Assembly (NCBI RefSeq): GCF_020520425.1
Contig: NC_079488.1
Coordinates: 90,873,285-90,937,284 of the forward strand
Source: Spinacia oleracea
Lineage: Eukaryota; Streptophyta; Magnoliopsida; Caryophyllales; Amaranthaceae
Direction: 5' to 3'
Length of the DNA stretch: 64,000 nucleotides
Every line of letters starts with the position of its first letter. Within the stretch, counting starts at the first letter, position 1. The position numbers were made by a program, and so were the translations under genes. This document shows positions 12,497 through 24,400 of the stretch, piece after piece. The notes beneath the pieces are model-generated. The model searched no databases, had not been told where the DNA came from, and saw only the letters and a program-made list of their open reading frames with translations.

Positions 12497-15400
12497 ATGA
12501 AACCCAGTAAGATCTCTCGCTCTTCACATTCAATCTAATTTTCCCCATTAATCAAATCAAATTCATACGCTGTTTGTTAAATCTCACTAATTTTTGTCAA
12601 TCTCACTCTAAACGCCCGCATTTCCCCCCAAATTTGTTTGCCTTTTGCAGGAATGACCCCAATCCTAGGGTTTTTGGCTCTACTTTTGATTTCGTCGATC
12701 TGTGAAGCTGCGATCTTCCGCCCGATTTCGGATTCTCATCGATCTGCGGCTCGTGAGATTTTCAAGCCAATCGATGGATCTCTCAAAAGGTATTTAAAAC
12801 CCCTACTTAAACCCTAAGTTTTATTATTTGTTTTGTATTAATTTCGCTTCAAATTTGTGACAATGTGTAAGAATGGCAGAATGCCAATTTGTATAGAAGT
12901 TGTTATTGCTCAATTTGATCCAGTGTGCTGTTAATTTAGTAAAAAAAAAATCTAAAAATGGAGATCTTGAGGATGTTTATGTTGTTTAAAATGGATGAGG
13001 ATAGAACTCGGTTGTCAAGTAGTTGTTTCTTTATCTGCTATTTGATGTTCTAAGTGGTAGGAAAAGAATTGGGTTCTGTTTTACATTGGGTCCATTCTTT
13101 CAGGAAGGATTATTGTTCTCGTTCCCCCCTTCTTAGAAACTTGAATTACGATGAAGACCTTAGACGAACTAGGATTTGTGCTAATGGTTCTTTTGAGAAT
13201 TTTTATTTGGTAACTGGAATTCGATGCTCAATCGGTTCGAGAAGTAGGAATTTTGAACTGTCACTAATATGAGTTCGAAGTGGGAAGCTAGCTGTTTATG
13301 TACACTGCATAATTGTGTGCGGTGCTTCTGTTTGATGATGACTAAAACACAGTACCATGGCCCAAAAAATTTGTCATTTCCATTAGTGATTTTTGCCAGG
13401 CAAGTGGCTTGCTTTGGGTAAAGCAGTTTTATTCCTGTCTTAAACCCTGTGCGTCTATTTTTTTTTTTTCTTGTTTGTACTTTGTAGCATGGGAAGTCAG
13501 GTAGTTCTTTGTTGAATATTTTCTGACTTAAAATTTTCTTTGGATAGCCTTGAAGACGCTTATGAGGCTTTAAGAACCTTTGAGATCCTGGGAATTGAGA
13601 AAGATCTTGATATAAGCACTTCAACCTGCCCTTTGATTGCGGAGACCTTCAAGTCTTCTTCTGCCAGTTTGAAGGATGTCAGTTTTGCATTGAAATCGAA
13701 TCGTGTTCTAAAATGCAAGATTGACGGAGAGGAATTTAAGGTACTCTTTCTTCATTACTTTGAAGTGTTTATGTATGAAGGACTTGTTGTTGTTAATATG
13801 TCTGAGGTGTTTTTGACCTTTTTCTTTTCCTCCTCTCTCCCATCTTCTCAAGGTTGTCAGCTCCAGACTCCAAGCTGCTATTACTAAAGCAGACTCGTTG
13901 CTTGACTTCTACTATTCAGTTGGAAGCTTGGTACTTCTTAAGGTAACCATTCTCAGCAATTTATCATTTTCCTATTTTCAGCATCAACATCATCAATTTC
14001 CTTTGAAGAGGCTCCCTCCAATGGCAGGGAAGGGGAGGCTTTAATGCAAGATTGTTTCCAATTAAATTTTGAAAGGCAATAACTAATTGCCCATGTGTTA
14101 CTGCACAAAAAGAGTGTTCACACAATTAATGAGCCATTTTGTATTTGTTCTGGTTTTTCAAATCCAAGGAAGTGAATCTTTCAGTTCTGTTGGAAATGGA
14201 TGGTTCTTTCTTCCTTTTCTTCACTTTTATCACTTCTTTAAGTTTGCAACTTATGCAATGTTGGCACTTGATACTTTGATAGCCCTGAATGTCAAGTTTC
14301 TTTTTTTCGAGTTTTAGTGAATTGCTTGGCATTGCTAATTTGTAAAATAACCTTTTCCCCCCCTTCATTTTCCCGTAGAAGATTCCTTATGATGATTCAT
14401 GTTAGCCGACCCCAATCATTTTGGGACTAAGGCTTGGTTGCTGTTGTAGCGAATTGCTTGGGATTGCTAATTTTTTTGGCACTTGATCATGAATATATGT
14501 GCAGGATCAGGCTACTCATCTAGAAATTCATCTTGAAAATGCTAACCAAGTCTTCCGCTCGATCAAGGTTGGATTTCTTTGGGTTTGCATTGTTATTATG
14601 CTTCTCCCATAGTTGGCTCTAGGTTCTATGCTTTATGGTTTTGCTCTGAAATTCAATTGGATGTCAGATCTTATGTTGTTATGTTTTTGCTAGGCACTTG
14701 GTCAGAGTGATGGGCGGTGGCGCTATAGTTCCAAAAAACCTGAGTCCAGTACTCGTGCTGCTGGTAGTATCTCCCCTTGTTATTTCATCTCCAATTTCAT
14801 ATTGTTCATCTGTATACCCTAGATGTTTCTAGTATTTGTTTTTCAGTGTGTAAATGCATATTTTCTGGGTGGTGGTGGTGGTGTATGACTGTTTTGCTGC
14901 TGTTCTGGCTTTTCATTTCTTTTCCTGTTGATCAACAATTTCTATCCATAGGCTACTGACCACTTTTCTAATGCAAACTGCCTGTTTGCTGCAGGAATAG
15001 CACTTGAAACTCTTGCTGGTGTTGTGTCATTGACTTCAGCTGATATCGACCAATCACTGGTATTTGCATTTTCCGCTGATCCCACTTATTTTCTGAATTT
15101 TGGTTGATTCATGTGATATGGATGATTATGTGCTGTTTTATGCATTGGTTGTCTTCTTGTAGAGTTATAATTAATGTTGGTTAGGTTTTGGAATTAAATG
15201 CAGGTGCTAGTTTTGGCAACCGTAAGAGTCGTTTGTGTTTTAGGCTGTTTTGAAATGTATATGTGTGCCTATATGTCATTGTCCAATATCACACCATCAT
15301 TTTTGTTTGGATTCTTAGAGTCAAAAGTTTTAGTAAATTTGCCCTACACCGGTTTAAAGTTTACATTGCCATATGTTTTATCTTTTGTTAGGTTTGGGAA

Positions 15401-18400
15401 AATAGCTTTAGCATTTAGAAAATGGCAAGAAAAATATCATGGTGTAAAAACTCGCCCGAGTTAACTCGTATCGCCCAAGTTAACTAGGTTTTGGAGGATG
15501 GCGATACGAGATATCCCGAGTTGTAAAGGTGTTTTTAAAACGGCGAGATCTCGACCGGTTCAACCGATCCGAACGAATTTTATCCGCATTAAACGTTATT
15601 AACGTCACATCTACTCGGTTTTCAGTCGAATTCCCCATATTTTTGACAAAAAGAAAGGGAAAAAGGAAAGAAATGGAGAAACTTCACTGAAATAGAGTAA
15701 AGAACTCCATTTTTAGATCTAAAACAAGAGAGGAGAGCAATGTTACATGGTTCGCCTCTAACCCCCGCGAACCGCGAACCGGTTCGCCTGTACCGATTCG
15801 CGGTTCGCCGGCGATCCAATTCGCGATTTTTTACGAACCAAACGAAAACCCTAGTTTTAACGATTGAAGGTCCGGGAAGGCGATAGAATGATAAAATATG
15901 TTGGGGCTTTTGTTTGAGAAGGACATACACGTTGATTGCGATCGTCAATTGTTGTTTTTGTTGTTCTTTCTTCTTGCTGAATCTAAGCACCATGGGAGAG
16001 ACCAGAACTCTAGATGTCGATGGTGTAGAATGAAGATCATGAATTATACTTTTTGTTTTTATTTTTTTACTTTGTTTTGCACTTTTTGTTTTATTATAAT
16101 ACTTTTTGTCTTATTATTATACATTTTGTCTGTACTATTGTTGTGCATTGCACATAGGTCATGGGTGTGATGTCCCATTATTTTATTAAGTTTCTTTTTG
16201 CCAATTAACTTCTGCCTTTTTAGTTTTCACGTGACTTTGCTAAGGATTGTGTGATTAGCCAAAATGAATTTTCCTTATCAACTTTAATACTATTATTATT
16301 TTTATCGCATATTACACTCCGTACTTTAAAATGTAACCACAAAAAAAAATTCAATACTTCTCTCGCGAACCTAAAATCAGCTACCTACGAACCGCGAACC
16401 CGTACCCCTACCCCGTACCGAAACGAACCACGAACCAGGTAACTCTGGAGGAGAGAGAAGGTAGACAAAGGAATTCATTTAATTATGTCAAGTGTACGGT
16501 TTAGGGGAGGGGGACTAGGGTAGGTAGTGAGTGGGGCTGATGTGGGGCTTTTTTTTTCAAATTTCAAATTCCTACGCGACAACCACGACACGGTCCGCGA
16601 CTAACGCTTCATTTCAGTTACGAGACTCCGCGACCGTGACCGATACCGCATTTTTTATCTATGAGCTTCCCTCTTTCTTCAGACAAGGGTCTTAACAAAG
16701 CATGTTGATTCCACATTCCTTAATTCTTTCCAACTTCAATATCTATATAATATGTGCCCATTTAACATTCGGTATCTGTAACACATCCTTGAGCTACAAT
16801 ATTTATTTGTAGTTGGCCCCCTAGAGTCTTCATGCTGTCCTAATGACATATCTTGCTTTACTGTTTAACTTTGGTGAATGGGTCACATATGATGCTGCTG
16901 TTGCTACTTGGTAATATTATTTATGGGGCTTGATCTAATACTTTTTTTTATTGTACATTGGATAGATTGGTACTCTGAAGAATGATATAGTTAAACTGTT
17001 TGACAGCATTGAGAAATACGGTACGTGGAGCTCTCTTCTTGTGTACTCCTGCCATTACCTCTTTGATACTTGGTAATATCATATTGGTGATTTGGTTCTT
17101 CCATATTTAAATGGATTATTCCAAAGTGCTTAATATAGAAATGCCAAATGAACCGTACATGGATTCCTTGTTTTTCTGTTAGAATATTTTTGGGACTTGC
17201 ATGAATACCTTATATATCCTATTGACATGCTTAGTTTAGCTCAATATGCAGGGCTTTTTAGATCTAACTAGTCATGGTCCGTGTAGCGCTTCTTGTGGCT
17301 TGGATATCAATTGTAATCTTTACTATTACTTCCTCCCGTTTCTTTGTACTTGCCCAACACACCCTCTTGGCGCGCAGTTTTAGGAGATTAGATAATGTAA
17401 ACGGACAAACCAAAATAATTTTACCATAGATGAGAGGAAAGTGTTAAGTTGTTAAAGTTTAAATTGTTTTTAATTAATTTGTTTGTTTACCTTCTCTAAT
17501 CACTTCCTCAAATAGATTGGGCAAATTTGCCAAATACATCCAAATAAAGTTCTCTATTTGTCAATTACAACCTCAAATTTCTAATTTTGCCAATTACAAC
17601 CTTAAACTTGTATATCTATTTTATATTACAACCCGAAACCATTTTCCGGAAAAAATCACCGGAAGATGATGTCATAACGTTATTAAAAAAAATTACGAAG
17701 TACATAATATCTATATAAAAAAAATTCCGATTATTTTACTTTTTTGTTTTAATTCTTATTTATCGATATAGTTTTTTTATAGAAATTATTTAATTATTTT
17801 TTTTAATAACATTATGACATCATCTTCCGGTGATTTTTGCCGGAAAATAATTTCAGGTTGTAATTTAAAATGGATGTATAAGTTTAAGGTTGTAATTGGC
17901 AAATAGAGAACTTTATTAGGTTGTATTTGGCAAATTTTCCAATAGATTGCCATAAAGTTGCATTGCAAGTGTAAAGAAACGGAGGAAGTACATTGGTGTT
18001 TTGATAAGTTTTGTGAGATGAACTGACTATTTGGAGAAGAAATTTAATGGAATAAATTATGTTAAATTGCTTGATGGATGAAGAACACCAAAGGGTTACA
18101 AAAGTAGTGACTTGAGGCCACCAATCTCTAGGTTTAGTGACTTGAGGTCACCACTCTCCAAAGCCTAAGCTTTACCAAATTCTCAACATGATTCTGGTTC
18201 CCCTTCCCTTCTCCTTTTAATTACCAACTGCTAGTAATAGGACAAAAACAATTAATAAAAGTAGTCTAAACAAAATAGCAGCCGCAGGCTGCCACTCTGT
18301 GGAGTGGTTACTGCCCTTGGGTTGGTGGCTGCCTCTACATCCCTTTTGTCCTGTAGTGCTGACTTCCTTTTCTTCCTTGTATATGTTTGTTGTGGGTGGT

Positions 18401-21400
18401 GTTGGGGTATTGCATTATGTCCTTCTACTGTTTAGTCCATTACATTTTGGTAATATTGTGAATTTGAGATCCATATACTCTAACTGTACAACTAATGCAA
18501 GCAGAAAATCTCAGGGACCCAAATGTACTATGGACCCCCAACAACGCTTAATAGCAATTCATGGGAGTTTGAGCGCACTATTATGCTGCTATTTTATGTG
18601 TCTAGGGGGTTCTAAAAGCCAATAAAATGTTCACTAAGGGACGCTAAATAAAATCCAGTTGGTAATTATAGTCTGCCACTAATATCTTTATTAGAGCTCT
18701 TGTGTTTTTTAGTCATAGATGATATTTTTTTTCCTGAAACCTTGTTACGAACATTGAATAATTAGAATCTACATATAATACTGGATTGAACAAGTTTCTA
18801 GTCCTGAATTAATTTCACTCCGCAAAAACAATTAGGTGCAATCCCGTGATCGTTTACTGTATTGTTACCAAAGGGCTGATTTGCACTTCAAAACTGATGA
18901 TAGTTTGTTCCAGTCGTTTCATTATAGTCACTCCCCCCCCCCCCCCCCCCCCCCCCCCGCCGCCGTTGGTCGTCATGACATCTTCGTATGGAGGAGGATC
19001 CTCTGTTGTGTCATACATTCCCAAGTCCTTCATCTCATTAACCAACATCTAAGGTTCCGTCTTTCATCTTTTTTCTCTTTGTGGTTGTCTATTTTTAAAG
19101 TGATAGTGATACTTGGATATCATGGGTTTGGGTTTATGATCATAAGTCAAACAAAAATTCATAACCCAAATCCCCTGGCGTTTCCGAAAAATGATAAGAG
19201 GTCAAAAAAAAAAGGAAAAAGATAGTTTCTAAGTGAAATTTGTATCAATCAAATAAAGGGGTTTGTTGAATATTTCCTGTTGCAGTAATGTTTTAAAATG
19301 TAGAATTGTCTTTCAGATTTGCTGAAGTGTCAAAGTCACTCTTATGTGTTAAGCAATGAGTCTAGCTCATTGTTTGTTGTTGCTTTTTTAGAGTGTCTTC
19401 GTTTTTATATATTTTTATTTATGCCTACAGATGATGGTGCCATGTTCTTTGACGAGAAAATTGTTGATGCTCTTGAATACCAAGGCCCACTTTCAACTAC
19501 GTCGTCAGTTGTTCGAGGACTTGTCGCATTTGCTGATGTAACTTCTGGGAAGATTACTGTAAGTACATTTATATGGGAAGGTTTATTACACTGGTCACGT
19601 GCATAGGTGTTTAACTGTTTATGGTTACAAGAGGGTGAATAAATATCGTAAAGGTATTTTCCTAATTTGAAATGAAATTTTCAGGTTTCAGAAAACAGAA
19701 TTTTGGGTTTGGCTAAATATTTTCTTGGTGTTGGAGTGCCTGGGAATCCCCGTGATTTCTTTGACCAGATTGATGCACTGGCTTTGTTGGAAAACAACCG
19801 GTAATGGTTAAACAGCATGCATATCTTTTTTTATTTGTTCACTGAGTTACTTATTCTTTAAATTCTTCTTTTTAATTTTATGAAATGATTCCGATTCTCT
19901 CTTGGTAAGATAATTATATACGTATACGGTATACTTTAGGGACTGGAACAGTCATGTTTGAGGTAAATTTCAATTCATAGACGGCGTAGTCATATGGGAA
20001 ACTCAAAAAACCAATTTTATTTTTATTTTTTATCATTATGTTCAATTGCTTAGCGGCCTGTAAAACTTAAATCGGAGAAACTGAAAGTAGCTGTAGCTAA
20101 AATATTTTTGTAAGTACTACGTATTTTATAGAAAGTCAAAGTCAAACATATTAATATTTTTGTCATAGGTCTTGGAGAAAAGATTGAGATTGAACCCAAA
20201 GAGAGGAATATAAAAGGAGACTCTAGGTCTGGTGGTTCAAATTAGTTAGTTTTGTATCTAACTAAGAAGCAACTCGAAATTGTTGGGTTTTGAATTTTAC
20301 AATTTTGTATGTCTATTGGCACGAACAACTAAATAGCTAAATTATTTATTTCATCCACTGGATATCTAATTTCAAAAGGCTTGTTTCTGTGTGGTATGGA
20401 TATTGATCCATTCATCTATAAGCACCCGGTGCATCCTGCCCTACATAGTAGGACTGCAAATAATCCTCAAATCTTTTTTTTCTTTTTTTTTTCTTTTTGG
20501 TATTTTCAAAAGTATGATAAAAGCCATTTTCCCCTGGACTTGCAATTTTTACTTTGTTCCCTCCCTATGCATAAATGACAGAGTAGGGTGACTTGTGCTT
20601 TATGTAAATGTAACAAGTTCTTTTTTTGTGTGTGTAGGGTGTCATCTCCATTGATCTTGTCACTCCCTTCTACTGTGCTATCTATTTCCAGGAATGACCA
20701 GCTCAAGGTATACACCATTTTTATCTTTCATATCTGAGAAGTTGCTTATTACGTTCCTTGATATTTACTTTAGTTCTATTATCTTTGAAATATCTATCTT
20801 GTGTTACTGTTTGTGTACTGTCAATTCCTAGACCACTCTAGTACATCTATTCAAATATGTAAGTGCTGAAACTTCGATGATTCAATTGCTAAGAAATGGA
20901 TATAGTTTAAAAAGCAGAGGAAAATGTAAAACAGACTTCTTTTTTGTTATGTATCCAGGGCTCCAGGCTGACTGGTCTCTATTATTTGAACAAGAGTCAT
21001 CTTATATAGGGTATCATTTGTTTTTCCTCTTTCCACTTTTTAATTTCATAGGGAGAGAGGTGTTAAAGGAAATCCAGAACATCTATGTTCTTTTAACCGC
21101 TTTAGTATGGTCTATGAGCTTGGTCATGAGTGCTATTTAATATGAAATTTTTGTTCGGCTATTTGAAGCACTCATATTTCAGCGACACCTTGTATACTTT
21201 CCTGCAATAATCTGTGCATAACATAACTCCTTTTTGAGGCTGCAAGATATGGAGTCCCTTTTTGCAATTTTTCTAAATGTAATATATGTGAGCAGGTTAA
21301 GGTGAACACTCTACTTGGGTTTAAGGGACCTGCCGTGACAGTGAAAATTGTGCAAGCTGCCAGTGTTGATTCGACAAGTGCTCCTGTAATCGAGAATCAG

Positions 21401-24400
21401 GTTTCGACAAACTTGGCATATGTTACTTGATGTGGTCATTATATTTACGATTCTAATTTCCGTTGAAGCGTCTTTATTGACTTGCCAACTAACATTGCAA
21501 AATCTGTTGGTTCAGGATCTCGAGTATGATACAGTTGGTGGATTTCATGTCTTGAATTCTTTGCCAGAGAATATTGATGTTGGGATACATGAATTTGTTT
21601 TCAAGGTGTCATTCTGTTCCACATTTTTAAGTTTTTAACTGCTCTTAGCTGTGATCTCATGTGCAAAAGTATGTGGGTTAGGTTGTCCTCAATGATCCAA
21701 GTCAGAGTGATATATATGCAACAGGAGGCCGAACTTGGGTTAAAGTTTATTTCACAGGAGAAATCAAAGTTGAAAATGCGGAGATATCTGTCCTTGATAA
21801 TGATCTTGGCAATGTGGAATCTCGGAAAAAGTAAGTATATTTCTTCTTTACAAGTTTGATCCCATGCTGCCTATATTTCGTTTTTCCTGTTTCTCACTGC
21901 TACTCATCATTCATCCACCTTTACTTCTAAGCATGATATTTTAGATATCGGCAAGTAATGTTTGTTATCTTCCTAAATTATTCTTGGAAAAATTACTTTA
22001 AATAATCCGACCTTTCGACGATTTCCTGTTAATAATCCAACCTTTGGATTATTATCTAATAATCTTCCTGATACAACAGGTTACCCATACACGTGTAATG
22101 CAATCATTTGTTCTAAGTTGTTTGTTTTTTCTTTCATCTTCCTTCTTAATTTTTTTCCTATCATCTTCCTCGCTCCGACAACTGGTAGATTCCTTATCTC
22201 TCTCTCTCCTCTTTCCTTAATGTTTTTGTTGTCTTTAATTTATCCTCCATTCCTCCTTCTTCCCCATTTCTGCATTTCATTAATTTGTTCATCCCATCAT
22301 CTCTTTCTTCCCAAAATCAAAGGATCCGCCCAATCCATATAACATCAATTTCACTCAACAAATCATACTCCAAGCTTTCCTCAACATTTATCCCCCTTTC
22401 CCCACAACTCCGCCTATTTGAACCTTTTAGTTGTCCAAATTTTTGTGATCGATTCCATCAATTGCAAAGGAACCGGTAACATCATACTCAATGACTCGCG
22501 TAATCCTAGCTTGAATATCTAAAATGATTATGATTCGTGGTTTATTGCAAGTGTGACAAACTCATAATCAATCACAAAAACAGCACCATCCATTCAGTTT
22601 CTTTTTTGAAGAAATGAACAACATAAAAGAACTTACAAAGGTTATTTGGTATTAGAGATAGATAATGAAGAATTGACGAATTTCTATTGAAATTTTATAA
22701 ACCACTGAGTATGAGCAGGATATCTATGATTATATAAAGAACGGAAATGTGAAATCGAATGGGTGGGAACTGGGAAATGGAGATTTCAAGGTAGGCCAAT
22801 TGGGTTCATACATATATGAAGGTGCAAATGCGGGTAGGCTGCAATGTTAACTAACCACCTTTGCTTCTGTCACCTCCTTTATTTGGTTATAATCAATCCA
22901 CACCATCTCAGAACAACCCATCAAAAAGTCCATAAAATCAAACAAAACCCAGTAATTAACTCTTTTCTAAAATTTACAAACCTAAAATTGAATTACCCAA
23001 AAAAAAAAAAAAAAGATTTGATTTTTACAGAAATTAAGGAAAAGAGCTAGGAATTTAACTTATTGTAGGATAGAGATGAAAGAATTGATTGTAGGGGAGA
23101 GAGAAAATGGTCTCCAAGAAGAATAGGGAGGAAGAGGAAGAAGGTAGAACGCTGAAAAATGGAGGGAGGAAGAGGAAGAAGGTAGAAATAAGAGAGAAAG
23201 GAGAGAAAAAAAAGTTACCTTCTTACCCGGTTACCGGTCAAATAGGTGCAACAAAAGTTAATGGGGTGCATAAGTTGGATTATTATATAATAATTCAAAG
23301 GTTGGATTATTAACGGAAAATCGTCAAAAGGTTGGATTATTTAAAGTAATTTTTCCATTATTCTTTTCAAAGTCTGCATCGAGCAAAATGAACCAGTTAC
23401 TGCATGTTTTGACTCCTGGTGATTTTATAAAACTAGAAAATGAAAACATTATACTGTAGCTTATTTTGAACGATTTGTGTACCAGTTAGTCAATTGTGAA
23501 TCACCACTCCAATTTCATGTGCTGGACTTGGCATGCTTTGTCAAGAAATGAGAATAATTTTTTTTAAGGAGTTGTCTACCAATAATCAAGTACTTTAATG
23601 TTAGAAAATGTGATTGCAGGTTGGAATTGTCGGCAGACAGTGCCATTTCTCTGTCAGCAAATCATCTCCAGAAGCTGCGGCTCTCCTTCCAGCTGTCCTC
23701 GCCTTTGGGAAATACATTCAAGCCCCATCAGGTTTGAATTTCTTAGAAGTTCTATGGAATGCTTCATGATCTTTAGATAGTTTGCTAATTGAGATGGTGG
23801 CAGGCATTGCTGAAGCTGAGACATGAGACAAATGTTGAACATGTATTTGTGGTTGGGAACTCAGGGAAAAAGTTTGAATTGACACTGGTAAGTTCCTTTA
23901 CTGCTTTCGGTAAATCATGTCATTGACGAGTCTCTTTATATGCTAGATAAAAATACATGAGTTCCTAATTGACCTAGAGTTTAAGTCACAATGTCATTGC
24001 AACAAGTTCATTGAGTAATTACTGAATCAGCTTTTGACATGGTGTGCTATCAGTACATATTGTTTTGATTTATATTTACTCTGTCCCGTTTTTCACAGTA
24101 AAAGCACAAATATGAAGGCTGTAAATCTAGATTATAGCCTTATCGGGTGATGTATTTAAAATCTCAATCCCAACTCCTGGATCCGGTAAAAGGCACCATT
24201 GTTAAAGTATATACACTGGATGGTGGGACACATTGTAAAGTGAGAAAACTACAATCATCTGATTTATGCCCGTTAGGGTATCTTGGAGAATTGAATAAGT
24301 AATATTACCAAAGAAAGGATTTTTCTACAGTATACCTTTGTGTGTCTTTAATTTCTACGGTAGTACCCATGCATTTGAAATCGTCCACAATGTACCTCTG

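Noticed and set aside
18836-19225. Pro-rich ORF and its Gly-rich antisense shadow
   Set aside because: Both exist only because of the poly-C run in an RPN2 intron; no start context, no family.
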